A stretch of 64,000 bases of DNA from NCBI GenBank assembly GCA_018222765.1, contig JAAEZT010000005.1:73663-137662 (forward strand), written 5' to 3'. The notes below the pieces were generated by a model. It was not told where the DNA came from. It saw only the letters and a program-made list of their open reading frames with translations, and ran no database searches. Source of the stretch: a bacterium. Lineage in GTDB: Bacteria; Verrucomicrobiota; Verrucomicrobiia; Verrucomicrobiales; Akkermansiaceae. Positions 51,243-60,956 of the stretch are shown here, in pieces. Made by a program: the position numbers and the translations under genes. Every line of letters starts with the position of its first letter. Within the stretch, counting starts at the first letter, position 1.

Positions 51243-52148
51243 ATGAACCGACGCAAGTTTTGCTCACTGACAGGGACCTCGCTGGCTGGAATGGCCGCCG
51301 GTCCAGCCTTTGCCGATCATCACGGAGGCGATGCCAAGCCTTTCAAGGCGATGTTCGCGCCGCACAGCGGTCTTCTGCCCACCGGTCCCAAGGACTACCT
51401 CGACCAGATGAAGTTCGCCTATGATCACGGCTTTCGGGCGTGGGAGGAGAACTGGCTATCCCGCAAGGACGCCAAGCTCTGCGAAAAGGTTGGCGAGTTT
51501 GCCAAAGAGAAGGGCATCCTTCTTGGAGTTACCGTCATCACGGGTGGTAACGGAGTGAAGTTCTGGGATCCAGGCGAAGACGGAATCAAAAACATCTTGG
51601 CCGACATGAAGAAGGGCGTGGAGCATTGCAAGCGCACCGGGCAGACCAACATGACTATGATTCCAGGACCACGGGACCCCAAAATGCCCTACGAAGAGCA
51701 AATCAAAAAAGCCGCTGATCTCATGAAGCGCTGCTGCGATATTGTCGAGGAGCACGGAATCATTCTGGCTCAGGAGCCTCTCTCACACGGCGTCAAAGGT
51801 GGTCCTCCTTTGCTTCGATCATTCGAAGATGGCCACAAGCTCTGCACCGCTGTGAATCGCAAATCCTGTAAAGTTCTCGCCGACTTCTTCCACGAGGGAC
51901 AGATTGGTAATGGGCCCAAGCTCATCGAGAATGCCGAAAAAATCTGGGATCAGGTCAGCTACATTCAGTATGGCGACTCACCTGGCCGCAAGGAACCCGG
52001 TACCGGTAAGCTCGACTATGTCGCCGTGACAAAGTTTCTCCGCAAAAAAGGCTACACCGGCCCGATTGGGATGGAGCACGGCGCCAGTAAGAAGGGCAAG
52101 GAGGGACTTGATGCTCTCATCTCTTCCTATCGTAAAATCGACGCCTAA
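51243..52148 (+). CDS. Tat-exported TIM-barrel protein (hydroxypyruvate isomerase/epimerase-like)
   Basis: 301 residues from ATG 51243. NRRKFCSLTGTSLAGMAAG is a Tat signal peptide with the twin Arg. The rest is an AP-endonuclease-2/xylose-isomerase-like barrel with plausible ligands in LAQEPLSHGV (Glu), LADFFHEGQIGN (Asp/His), YIQYGDSPG (Asp) and GPIGMEHG (Glu). In PVC bacteria such exported forms are common in glycan-degradation loci. The substrate is unknown. It is transcribed alone, convergent with the PhoD-like gene. Confidence 0.88.
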   Translation: MNRRKFCSLTGTSLAGMAAGPAFADHHGGDAKPFKAMFAPHSGLLPTGPKDYLDQMKFAYDHGFRAWEENWLSRKDAKLCEKVGEFAKEKGILLGVTVITGGNGVKFWDPGEDGIKNILADMKKGVEHCKRTGQTNMTMIPGPRDPKMPYEEQIKKAADLMKRCCDIVEEHGIILAQEPLSHGVKGGPPLLRSFEDGHKLCTAVNRKSCKVLADFFHEGQIGNGPKLIENAEKIWDQVSYIQYGDSPGRKEPGTGKLDYVAVTKFLRKKGYTGPIGMEHGASKKGKEGLDALISSYRKIDA

Positions 52149-52280
52149 TCGGCGGCACCGTTTTGGGGCATTCGGACCTCAATTCGGGAAAAGATTTCAA
52201 AATGCCCTCCCGCCATTTCGGTGGGAGCGGCATGAGGTCGCTTCAGGAAATTTCCAGAGGGAAATTAGTGGAGAGATTTT

Positions 52281-54905
52281 TTAGAGGGTGGTGATGGTTT
52301 GAGAGTGGGATTCTTTGCCGTCGAAGGCGGTGAGAATGAGTTGAGTGCCGGGGGCGATGCTGGGAAGGGTTTTAAGCGGCAGAGTGCCGTCGGGTCGGGA
52401 GCGGGTGCCGCGGATGGGGCGACCGTCGGTGTGGGCAAGGCGGAGGTCAGCATTGGGGAGAGTTTTGATGCGGGGGAGTTTGCAAGTGGCTGCCTGTCCG
52501 CTTTGGGAGGCGGTTTCGGTGAGGGAGCCGCCGCCGCGCGGAGTTTCGCCGGGGGCATCAATCAGGTTGCGTATGCGTAAGCCGATTTTTGGATCGACCT
52601 CGGTGGGGTCGAATTCCATTTCGAGGAAGTTCCAGTAGAAGGGGTCTTCCTTTTTCTGAGGCTGAAGATCGGGAGTGGCATGTTCTTTATGATAGAGGCA
52701 ATGGACGTCGAGCGGGCGGCCGTCGAAGTCTTTCATGCTGGGGCCAAAGCCGGGGATGACGGAGCGTCCGCCGCTGCGGCCGATGGGGCCGAAGGAGCAT
52801 TCGATGAGATTGAAGTCGGTGTTCTTGATGATGCTGCCATTGTGCACATCGCCGTAGACGGTGACGATGCCATCGCGCTCGGAGAGGAGTTCGATGAGCC
52901 GGTCGGCTCCGGCTTTGACCCATCCGGCGTAGTCGGCGGCGACGCGGTCGCGTTGCTCAAAGACAGTGTTGCCGCCTTTATTCCCACTCCAGATGGTGTG
53001 GAGGCCATTGAGTCCGGTAAGGCAAATGAGAGGGGCGGAATCGGTGCGGATGAGTTGTTGCAACCAAGCGAATTGTTCTTCGCCGAGAAGGGCGCGGGTG
53101 GGGTCGGCGCGGTCGTATGCGTTCTCAACATGATCCCAGCCCCAATCTTTCCAGATGTTGGTGTCTTGCGAACTGCGCCAGAGCCGGGCATCGACGATGG
53201 TGAGGGTGAAGTCGCGGCGCGGCATTTTCCAGGCGCGCCACTTTTTTGGATTAGCGAGAGGGTCGACTACCTCGGCTCCGGTGACGAGGTGATGAACGAT
53301 TTGAAAATTGCGTCGCATGTATGAGGCGTCCTGCCCGAGTCCGTCGTGTTTGCGAATCGCGATTTGCTCGGGGCCTTTCACGTCATCCATGCCGTAGTCG
53401 TGATCGCCGGGGTTGATGATGTTCCAATGCTGCATCATCTGCCAGCGGGAGGTCGGGCCGAAGATGGAATTGGCGATAATTTTGTAGGCGTCATCGGTGC
53501 TGGGTGGATAGAGGACGAGCTCCATATACCAGACGTCATCCTCCCAAACCATGATCTGGAAATTGTAAGCATCGAGGTGCTTGTAGGATTCGACTGAGGG
53601 TTGATCACGGACTTGCCAGTCATCGCCTCCGCCTAGAATTTTGAGGCCGGCATCGGTGCGTTGTTGCAGGCCGGAGGTGATGGCGTGACAGCTGAGGCCG
53701 CAGAGCTTGTAGGGCGCCTTGAGCTGGGGAAGGCGTCCCACGTAAGTGCCGGAAGCGGGAACATCTCCGACCAAGCCCGTGCCGGGTCCGCAGGCGTCGG
53801 AGCCAATGCGGGGATCGGCGGTGACGTTTTCTCCGTCTTTCCAAATGGTGTAGTAGAGCGTGGCGTCGCCCGGGCTTTTAGGGAGAGTGGTGGTGATGAC
53901 GGAGGTGTTGCGTCGGAAGTCGTTGTTGACGATTTTGGCGGTTCCGGAGATGGGGATCTTTTCCCAGTCTGCGGTGGGAGATTCGGAAACGCGAACCTCG
54001 GCCTTCTTGCCGTCGGAGGCGAAGACGCTCACAAATTTAACCTGCCACTTGCCGTCGACTTTTTTGAGGGTGTCGCCGAGCGGGTAGCAGGCGGAGCATT
54101 CGGCGTGACCGACGGTGAGTGGTTTGTTTTCGCCGGGGTCGAGCGAGACATCGGAGATTTCAAAGTCGATGAGGCCGCGAGTGGCGACGCCGAAGTAGCC
54201 GGAGCTTTGAGTTTGGGGAATGTTTTCGAGAGTGAGGGTGCTGGAGTTGAGCGTGGTGGTAACCTTGGTGCCTTTAACTTCGAGGGAGAGAGTAAATTGG
54301 TCGCCTGGTTTGAGGATGGGAGCTTTCGTTTTTTTGGGAGCAGGGGCCTTTTTCTTTCGGCTGATGGGCTTTTTAAGTTCGGCGAGATGACCGTTGTCCT
54401 GATATCCGATGATGGTGGCTTTTCTAATTTTGTTGTATCCCTCGAAAAGACTACGCCCTCCGATGGCGATCCCGAGTTGGCCGTAGCCGGGTTGATACAT
54501 TTTCCAATCGGCATTGTCGCCTTTGGGAACCGCGGGAGCATCGGCGTGGTAGGTGCCTTTAATCGTGATGGTGTAGTTGCCGGTGAGTTTCCAATCGCGT
54601 CGCCAAAGAATTCCGTGGGGGAGAGAGGGATCGTAATCAGTCTCCATCTTCCTTTTTTCATGGGTCTCGGAGTGGTAGGGAAATCCGGTACGGCGCGCGC
54701 GGTCGCCAACATTTTTGAGTCGGCGGCGTAGGGCCCCGCTTTTGATTTGCCAGTAGCCGGGGTTGAGCGATTCCCACTCGGAGCCGTGGACAAAGGAATC
54801 GGGGCGGGAGAAGCCATCGATAGCGACGGGAGCATGTCTTCCGCTGAGAGTCGGAGTGAGCGCGAGAGTGGCGGAGGTGGTTTTGAGAAAGTGACGGCGG
54901 TCCAT
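52281..54905 (-). CDS. Large Tat-exported PhoD-like metallophosphatase with extra N-terminal beta domain
   Basis: 874 residues. MDRRHFLKTTSATLALTPTLS is a Tat signal. Residues about 30-260 are a beta-rich domain resembling the LamG/3-keto-disaccharide-hydrolase (DUF1080) type (GYFGVATRGLIDFEISDVSL). A Fn3-like spacer follows, and the PhoD-type metallophosphatase core covers about 380-830, with DHDYGMDD as metal motif and VTVYGDVHNGSI as second metal site. PhoD enzymes release phosphate from phosphodiesters, but PVC homologues may act on other esters. Located just downstream of a sulfatase (6-base gap). Confidence 0.85.
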   Translation of the reverse strand: MDRRHFLKTTSATLALTPTLSGRHAPVAIDGFSRPDSFVHGSEWESLNPGYWQIKSGALRRRLKNVGDRARRTGFPYHSETHEKRKMETDYDPSLPHGILWRRDWKLTGNYTITIKGTYHADAPAVPKGDNADWKMYQPGYGQLGIAIGGRSLFEGYNKIRKATIIGYQDNGHLAELKKPISRKKKAPAPKKTKAPILKPGDQFTLSLEVKGTKVTTTLNSSTLTLENIPQTQSSGYFGVATRGLIDFEISDVSLDPGENKPLTVGHAECSACYPLGDTLKKVDGKWQVKFVSVFASDGKKAEVRVSESPTADWEKIPISGTAKIVNNDFRRNTSVITTTLPKSPGDATLYYTIWKDGENVTADPRIGSDACGPGTGLVGDVPASGTYVGRLPQLKAPYKLCGLSCHAITSGLQQRTDAGLKILGGGDDWQVRDQPSVESYKHLDAYNFQIMVWEDDVWYMELVLYPPSTDDAYKIIANSIFGPTSRWQMMQHWNIINPGDHDYGMDDVKGPEQIAIRKHDGLGQDASYMRRNFQIVHHLVTGAEVVDPLANPKKWRAWKMPRRDFTLTIVDARLWRSSQDTNIWKDWGWDHVENAYDRADPTRALLGEEQFAWLQQLIRTDSAPLICLTGLNGLHTIWSGNKGGNTVFEQRDRVAADYAGWVKAGADRLIELLSERDGIVTVYGDVHNGSIIKNTDFNLIECSFGPIGRSGGRSVIPGFGPSMKDFDGRPLDVHCLYHKEHATPDLQPQKKEDPFYWNFLEMEFDPTEVDPKIGLRIRNLIDAPGETPRGGGSLTETASQSGQAATCKLPRIKTLPNADLRLAHTDGRPIRGTRSRPDGTLPLKTLPSIAPGTQLILTAFDGKESHSQTITTL

Positions 54906-54911
54906 GTCAGC

Positions 54912-56264
54912 TTACTTCTTTGATTTCTTCTTTTTGCGGCCTCTCGTCATTTGTTCGATGGCTTTGAGCTCGGTGGCCTGGCCTTCGTCGCCGCATTGCT
55001 TCATCCAGACGGCGAGCTTAGAGCGAAGTTCGTTCATCGTTTCGGCGTGCTTTTCGTCGCCGGCGAGGTTGTTGAGTTCGAGCGGGTCGGTGATGATGTC
55101 GTAGAGCTCTTCCTTGGGGCGCGATTGATAACGTTTGACGAGAGCTTTGGCTTTCGGGGTGTCGACGGTGAGCCAGCTCTTGAATTCAGGAGAGTTGGTG
55201 CAGGCGTTTTTGAATTTGGCTTCCGGAGTAAGGTTCCAGATGAATTTAAATTTCTCCGAGCGGATGGAACGAATGCCATAGTGAGGCGAACCGGAATTGA
55301 TGCCCTTGGTGGTCATGATGCCGTGGACGTGTGTTTTGTGAGTTTCTTTTCCAGCGAAGACCGGAAGGAGGCTTTTTCCTTGAAGGGAAGGATCAGGAGT
55401 GCCTCCGGCCGCTTCGACCCAGGTGGGAAGGAGATCGATGTATTCGATCATTGCGGGATTGGTGGTGCCGCGTTTGATCTTGCCAGGCCAGCGGGCGATG
55501 AGGCCGGTTTGGAGCCCGCTGTCGTAACAGGTCCACTTCGCGAAGGGCATGGAGCTGCCTTGTTCGCTGGTGACGACGAGGAGAGTGTTGTCGGAGAGTT
55601 TGTGTTTTTTGAGAAGTTGCATCGCCCGGCCGACTTGACTGTCGTAATAGGTTATCTCGGCAAGGTAGCGGGACATAGCGTCGCGGATGGCGGGGGTGTC
55701 GACGAAGTAGGGTGGGAGTTGAATATTGGCGGGAGGATAGCGGGAGGCGTCGCCTTTGTTCCAGGGTGAGTGAGGCTCGTTGGAGCAGAGGAGAAGGCAG
55801 AAGGGATTTTCTTTTTCGGTGCAGTCCTTCATGAAGGAATCGACTTTGTCGAAATTAGGATTTTTTCCGTCGGGGATTTTTTCCCAAGCAAACACGCTGC
55901 CTGGAGAAACGTGGGTTTTTCCGCTTTGAGCAACGCGGTAGCCGAGGGCTTTGAGATATTGCACGACGCTCTTGGTGCCATTTTCGACGTAAGTGTGATT
56001 CGGGTAGGCTCCGCTGGTGACTGGATAGAGTCCGGTGTAGATGTTATGTCGGGTGGGAGAGCACATCGGCGCAGTTTGGAAGCAACGGGTGAAGCGCATT
56101 CCTTCGCTGGCGAGTTTGTCGATGTTGGGCGTGTGGGCCTGTCCGCCGTAGCACCCGAGATCACGGAAGGTGCAGTCGTCGGCGATGATGAAGACAATGT
56201 TGGGCTTTGTGGCGGCAGTCGAAATGACGCAGCTCATGAGGGCGATGTAAAGGGTGCGAAACAT
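54912..56264 (-). CDS. S1-family sulfatase, Cys type, exported
   Basis: 450 residues from ATG 56264, chosen because it gives the signal peptide MFRTLYIALMSCVISTAA; the frame is open further upstream but that part looks non-coding. Formylglycine site C68-S-P-T-R72; metal Asp pair in IIADDCTFRDLGC; VTSEQGSSMPFAKW is the heparan-N-sulfatase-like third motif. The closest type seems to be the N-sulfoglucosamine sulfohydrolase group. Basic C-terminus (RGRKKKKSKK). In a run of four minus-strand genes; the PhoD-like phosphatase gene at 56309 is 44 bases upstream. Confidence 0.93.
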   Translation of the reverse strand: MFRTLYIALMSCVISTAATKPNIVFIIADDCTFRDLGCYGGQAHTPNIDKLASEGMRFTRCFQTAPMCSPTRHNIYTGLYPVTSGAYPNHTYVENGTKSVVQYLKALGYRVAQSGKTHVSPGSVFAWEKIPDGKNPNFDKVDSFMKDCTEKENPFCLLLCSNEPHSPWNKGDASRYPPANIQLPPYFVDTPAIRDAMSRYLAEITYYDSQVGRAMQLLKKHKLSDNTLLVVTSEQGSSMPFAKWTCYDSGLQTGLIARWPGKIKRGTTNPAMIEYIDLLPTWVEAAGGTPDPSLQGKSLLPVFAGKETHKTHVHGIMTTKGINSGSPHYGIRSIRSEKFKFIWNLTPEAKFKNACTNSPEFKSWLTVDTPKAKALVKRYQSRPKEELYDIITDPLELNNLAGDEKHAETMNELRSKLAVWMKQCGDEGQATELKAIEQMTRGRKKKKSKK

Positions 56265-56308
56265 AGGAGGTGATAGGATGTGAATTCGGCTGTGGCTCGG
56301 CGCCGCCG

Positions 56309-57679
56309 CTAGAGCTTCTCGATGTGGCCGACCTTCACCGCCCCATCGTTGGTGGTGAACCACTCGGCTTTGGCTTTTCCGTTCTCCACGGTGATACCAA
56401 GGAATCCTCCTTTGGCGCTAAAGTAGCGATGCATCGGGGCTTTGCCGGGGTTGCCGCCATACTGGTGCTGGTCATTGATGGGGCCGCAGCCGAGTTCGAT
56501 TAATCCGGTGCCGGGATCCTTCGAGCAATACTGCCAGTGGCGGTCGCCGCAAATGACGTAGGTGTTTTTCATCGGAGCAAGGAAATCGCGGAGCTCTTGG
56601 CCTTCGTGGAAGAAGGCTTTGTTGGCGTGGTTGTCTGATTTGCCTTTTTTGTCGGGGCCGACTATCGGGCCGGGGGTAATGAGGAATTTGTAAGTGGCGT
56701 TGGACTCGCTCATCGTTTTCTTGAGCCAGGCCTTTTGTTCGGCACCGAGGATGGTTTTGTTGGGGCCATCTTTATCACGATTGGCAGACCGGAAGTCGCG
56801 GTTCTCGGTGAGCCAGATTTGCAGGTCCTTGCCCCAACGAATGGTGCGGTAGGTCTTCTCTCCCATCGGGACTTGCTCGCGGAAGATGGAAAGGCCTTGG
56901 GCGAAGGTAAGGTCGCCGTAGGTTTGGCCGGGCCAGCAATCGTTCTTCAAGGTGTCGTGGTCGTCCTTCATGAAGTAGGAGGAAACCTGTCGATGAAAAT
57001 TCTGATTGTGCCGATAAGCGAACATGAGGTTCCACTTGGCACGAGCCTGCGCCACGTTCTTGGCGAGAGGTGCTTTATCATAATAGAGGATGTCTCCGGT
57101 GTGGACAAAGAAGTGAGGCTTGAAGCCAAGCATTTGCTTGAAAGTCAGGTGGCCGTCGGCACCCGCGTCGATGCTGCGAACAGCCTGACATGTCGAAACG
57201 ATGAAACGAACGGGTGTTTCTGATTTGCCTTCGGGTGCGGTGTGGAAGCCTCCGGTGATTTTTGAGGCGATCTTCGAGTCTTTGTTTTTCCGGCCCTCTA
57301 CGATGAGTTCGTAGTGGTGACCGGGAAGGAGGTCAGTAAGGCGAAACTGATGAGAAAAATCGGTCTCAGCCTTGATTGGTTTCCAGGGTGAATATTGAAT
57401 CGCGGTTTTGACTCCGGTTGCCCGATGGCCGACCCTGGCTTCGCCTTTCATCCCCGGAACAACCCCGAGAGGCATGTCGATTTTGTCCTTATCTTTTTTT
57501 TCCAGTCCCTCGGTGAAGATAGGGAGTTGGTCGAATTTCGCGGAGTCTTTTTCCGTGAGACGTGCCCAGATTATGGCGGAGTTTTGATCGACTTCGCCGA
57601 CTTTGATTCCGGAGGCGAAAAAGGGGGCCTCATCGGCTGCAAGCAGGCCGATGAGCGAGAGGAAGGCGAAAGGTCTCAT
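56309..57679 (-). CDS. PhoD-like alkaline phosphatase D family protein, exported
   Basis: 456 residues with signal peptide (MRPFAFLSLIGLLAADE). An N-terminal Fn3-like PhoD_N domain (about 18-150, IIWARLT) is followed by the metallophosphatase core: FFVHTGDILYYDKAP, KDDHDTLKNDCWPG and YVICGDRHWQYC supply the metal ligands. Last about 60 residues complete the sheet. A second, unrelated-length PhoD-like protein is encoded at 52281. It starts 3 bases after the tricorn protease stop, so the two are probably cotranscribed. Confidence 0.93.
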   Translation of the reverse strand: MRPFAFLSLIGLLAADEAPFFASGIKVGEVDQNSAIIWARLTEKDSAKFDQLPIFTEGLEKKDKDKIDMPLGVVPGMKGEARVGHRATGVKTAIQYSPWKPIKAETDFSHQFRLTDLLPGHHYELIVEGRKNKDSKIASKITGGFHTAPEGKSETPVRFIVSTCQAVRSIDAGADGHLTFKQMLGFKPHFFVHTGDILYYDKAPLAKNVAQARAKWNLMFAYRHNQNFHRQVSSYFMKDDHDTLKNDCWPGQTYGDLTFAQGLSIFREQVPMGEKTYRTIRWGKDLQIWLTENRDFRSANRDKDGPNKTILGAEQKAWLKKTMSESNATYKFLITPGPIVGPDKKGKSDNHANKAFFHEGQELRDFLAPMKNTYVICGDRHWQYCSKDPGTGLIELGCGPINDQHQYGGNPGKAPMHRYFSAKGGFLGITVENGKAKAEWFTTNDGAVKVGHIEKL

Positions 57680-57682
57680 GAG

Positions 57683-60600
57683 TTATTCTCCTTTGGGGAA
57701 GGTCCAGGGTTTTGGTGCGGGGAGCGAGAGAAGGTGCTTCACAGCGGCCTCGAGTTGACGGTCTTTGCCACTCTCGCGATCTTCGGGATTGTTAGCGACC
57801 TTGATATCCGGTTCGAGTTCCGTGTTTTCAAGGTAGTTGCCATCGGGACCAATCGTTGAAACTTGGGGAATACCGAAGATGATGGTGCGGTCGTGAAGAC
57901 GCTCCCACCAGACGGCGGTACCCGTTCCCGGGACAGGCATGCCGACGAGTTTTCCGATTTCCAAAGTCTTGTAGGCGAATGGGAAGAGGTGCGCGTCGGA
58001 GTAATTGCCCTCGCCCATGATGACAGCGGAGGGTTTGGTCCAACGGAAGAGCGGTTCGCCACCCATATTGCTTTGACCGCGAGGGTAGAATCTCAGGAAG
58101 GTTTTTCCGCTGAGGAAGGTGGTGAGGTCTTCGGTGAGCCAGCCGCCGCCATTGAAGCGGGTGTCGACGATGAGCGCATTCTTGTCGGTGTGGTGCCCGA
58201 ATACTGAGGCATAGGCATCGCGAAATCCGCTGTCATTCATCTGACGAACGTGCACGTAACCCAACTTTCCGCCGGAGAGTTCTTCGGTTTTTTGGCGCAT
58301 CTTTTTAATCCAACGACGATAGAGGAGTTCGCCTTCTTGCCCCCCCGAGATGAGACGAATAACTTCCTCCCAGCGTTTATTGTCGGCTGGATTGAAGAAG
58401 GAGAGGAGAACGCGTTCGCCGGCCTTTCTGTTGAGGCGCTTGACGTGGTTTTCGCCTGCGGCGATCTCGTTGCCGTTGATCTTTTCGATGATCGTTCCGG
58501 CAGGGAGTTTTTCGTCGAGAAGATCAAGCGGGCTGCGGGGGATCACTTCGAGAATGCGAATCCCGGGGCCCTTGTGGTCCCAATCATGGTAAATACCCAG
58601 CGAGGCGGTGGAGTCGCCGGTGCTAAATGACGGACGGTAGAAACAACCGGTGTGCGAGGCATCGAGTTCGCCGAGCATTTCGCTGACCATTTCAGCGAAG
58701 TCGTAGTTGTTGTTAATAGCGGGGAGGAGCTTCTTGTATTCCTTGCCATAAAAATCCCAATCGGCCCCGTGGAGATCGGTGCGGTGGAATTTCTCGCGGA
58801 CCTGCCGCCAGATGTGCTGGAACATTTCCGTGCGTTCGGCAGCGAGGTCAAAAGTGATTTCTGAATCGTAGGAGAGGGACTTAGATTTGCCGTCACCGGT
58901 GCCGATTTTGTGAAGGCTTCCTCCGGCCAGAACGAAGAGGTTTTTTCCGTCCTCGCTGATATGGATGTCAGTGGATCCGCTGCCGCCTGCACCGCCGAGG
59001 CTGGTGAGGAGCTTGGTTTCTTTCTTATAGAAATCGTGGGACCAAATCTGGAATTTCTTACGCTCACTTCCCATGTAGAAAACCTTGCGTCCGTCTGGAG
59101 CCACCACAGCCCCTTCGAGATTGGTGGAGTGAATCGAGAGCCGTTCGATGCGGTCCTCAACACCTTCGGGATCGAGAGTTTTCTTTTCTTCGAAGAGCTT
59201 TTCCCAGTCTTCGTCTTTGATTTCGTCGCGCTCGGCTTCGGTGAGTTGAAAAAGTCGATGAGCGCGGTTGGTCAGGAAGCCGGCATAGATGTCGAGTTCG
59301 CTGCCCCAGCTCCCGTGTGATTTTTTGCCGTGGCGGTTGGAGATCCAAAGGGCGGCTTCGCCATTCCAGGCCCACTGGGGAGCCATGTCGTAGTAACCGT
59401 TTCGGCTCAGGTCGATGGGCTCGGATTTGCCGTCGGCGGCGACCAGAAAGACATTTTCGGTCCAACGTTGTTTTTGTAGAAGCATCGTAAGGAGGTTCTT
59501 GCTGTCGGGCGACCAGGAATACTCGATATCGCCATCGGAGTAGGAATAGGAACGACTACCGTCGTGCAAGGTGGTGCTGGTCTTTTTCTCCACATCATAA
59601 ACGCGGAGTTGCACACGATCCTGGAGGTAGGCGATCTGTTTGCCGTCGGGCGACCAAAGGGGCTGGAATGTTTCATCGTCTCCGGCGAGGAGGGTTTCTT
59701 CCGTGAGGGTCGTGGAGAGGTAAAAACTCTTCTCTTGCTCACGCGCGATGCTGGTAGTGTAGAGGTTCCAGCTGTTGTTACGTTCCGAGGCGTAGACGAG
59801 TTGGCGCCCCTCGGGATGGAAACTCACCGAGCGTTCCTGCTCCGGAGTGTTGGTGATGCGCTTGGTGGTCTTGTGGTCGATGGAGGTGACGAAAATCTCT
59901 CCCCGGGCGATGAAGGCAATCTCGTTGCCCTTTGGTGAAACAACCATCTCGGTAATGGAATTCGAGAGCTTGACCATTTCGGAATTCGTTTTGTCGTCGG
60001 TCTGAATTGTGACACGGATTTTTTTCGGAGCTTCGTTACCTTTTTCCTGCACGAAGATGTTTCCGTGGTGGCTGAAGGCAATCTTTCGGTTTTTGGATCT
60101 GCTAAGGAAGCGAACAGGGTGCTTGTCGAAAGTGGTGAGCTGTTTTGGCTTGGCGTTCTTTTTAATCGAGCTTTGCCAGATGTTGAAGCACCCGCTTTGT
60201 TCGGAGAGGTAGAGAAACTCCTTATTGTCAATCCAGACGGGATTACGGTCCTCGCCGACGAAGTTAGTAATCTTGCGATGTGATTTTTTGTCCCAGTCGT
60301 AAAGCCAGACGTCCCGGGTGACCGAGGAGGTGTGGTGCTTGCGCCAGGGGTCTTCGTAGCCCTTGCGGTCGTGGTAGAGGAATTGTTTTCCGGAGGGGGA
60401 GAAGTTAACGTTTTCCGAAGGGATCGCGAGGAGCTTGGTGATGCGGCCGCCATTGACGGGAGCGAGATAGGTTTCGCCCACGCGGCGATTGGGAATATCG
60501 AGGGATTCCGGAGCGTCGATGCGGGTGGATTCGAAGATGACTTTCTTTCCGTCGGGCGTGAAGGACGTCGGGATGTCGTTTTGGGAATGGAAGGTGATAC

Positions 60601-60889
60601 GCTTGGCTTTGCCGCCTTTGGCTGAAATGAGAAAGACGTCGAAGTTGCCGTGCCGATTGGAGGCAAAGGCGATCGATTTTCCATCGGGTGACCAGACCGG
60701 GTGGTAGTCCCGCGCAAGGTGTTGGGTCAGGGAGCGTGCTTCGCCACCGGAGGAGGGGACTGTGTAAAGGTCCGCGCCGTGCGTGAAAACGATCGTTTCG
60801 CCGTTGGGAGAAATGGCAGGATAGCGCAGCCACTGGGGAGCGGCTTGGGCAAGCCCAAGAGTGGCAGCGAGAAGAGTGATGATTCGCAT
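57683..60889 (-). CDS. Tricorn-type S41 protease with beta-propellers, exported
   Basis: 1068 residues from ATG 60889 (signal peptide MRIITLLAATLGLAQA; a start 15 bases upstream is also open). TolB/WD40-like propeller blades fill about 25-660 (PVWSPDGKSIAFASN, PLWSPDGKQIAYLQD). C1, PDZ (about 765-850) and C2 domains follow as in tricorn. The catalytic residues match: SH in GELDASHTG and the nucleophile SD in GNYSDAHLFPF. Archaeal tricorn is cytosolic; bacterial homologues carry signal peptides and act in the envelope on peptides. It is 67 bases downstream of the PVC heme protein and 3 bases before phoD-like. Confidence 0.93.
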   Translation of the reverse strand: MRIITLLAATLGLAQAAPQWLRYPAISPNGETIVFTHGADLYTVPSSGGEARSLTQHLARDYHPVWSPDGKSIAFASNRHGNFDVFLISAKGGKAKRITFHSQNDIPTSFTPDGKKVIFESTRIDAPESLDIPNRRVGETYLAPVNGGRITKLLAIPSENVNFSPSGKQFLYHDRKGYEDPWRKHHTSSVTRDVWLYDWDKKSHRKITNFVGEDRNPVWIDNKEFLYLSEQSGCFNIWQSSIKKNAKPKQLTTFDKHPVRFLSRSKNRKIAFSHHGNIFVQEKGNEAPKKIRVTIQTDDKTNSEMVKLSNSITEMVVSPKGNEIAFIARGEIFVTSIDHKTTKRITNTPEQERSVSFHPEGRQLVYASERNNSWNLYTTSIAREQEKSFYLSTTLTEETLLAGDDETFQPLWSPDGKQIAYLQDRVQLRVYDVEKKTSTTLHDGSRSYSYSDGDIEYSWSPDSKNLLTMLLQKQRWTENVFLVAADGKSEPIDLSRNGYYDMAPQWAWNGEAALWISNRHGKKSHGSWGSELDIYAGFLTNRAHRLFQLTEAERDEIKDEDWEKLFEEKKTLDPEGVEDRIERLSIHSTNLEGAVVAPDGRKVFYMGSERKKFQIWSHDFYKKETKLLTSLGGAGGSGSTDIHISEDGKNLFVLAGGSLHKIGTGDGKSKSLSYDSEITFDLAAERTEMFQHIWRQVREKFHRTDLHGADWDFYGKEYKKLLPAINNNYDFAEMVSEMLGELDASHTGCFYRPSFSTGDSTASLGIYHDWDHKGPGIRILEVIPRSPLDLLDEKLPAGTIIEKINGNEIAAGENHVKRLNRKAGERVLLSFFNPADNKRWEEVIRLISGGQEGELLYRRWIKKMRQKTEELSGGKLGYVHVRQMNDSGFRDAYASVFGHHTDKNALIVDTRFNGGGWLTEDLTTFLSGKTFLRFYPRGQSNMGGEPLFRWTKPSAVIMGEGNYSDAHLFPFAYKTLEIGKLVGMPVPGTGTAVWWERLHDRTIIFGIPQVSTIGPDGNYLENTELEPDIKVANNPEDRESGKDRQLEAAVKHLLSLPAPKPWTFPKGE

Positions 60890-60956
60890 GCCGCAGCCTT
60901 TCAAAAACGTGGCGAGACCGGAACCACAAAAGTATTCTTTTCTCAGCAGCAGTGGC

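Noticed and set aside
53661-54731. Open frame of 356 codons opposite the large PhoD-like gene
   Set aside because: Antisense shadow with Gly/Val/Phe bias; the minus-strand gene has clear motifs.
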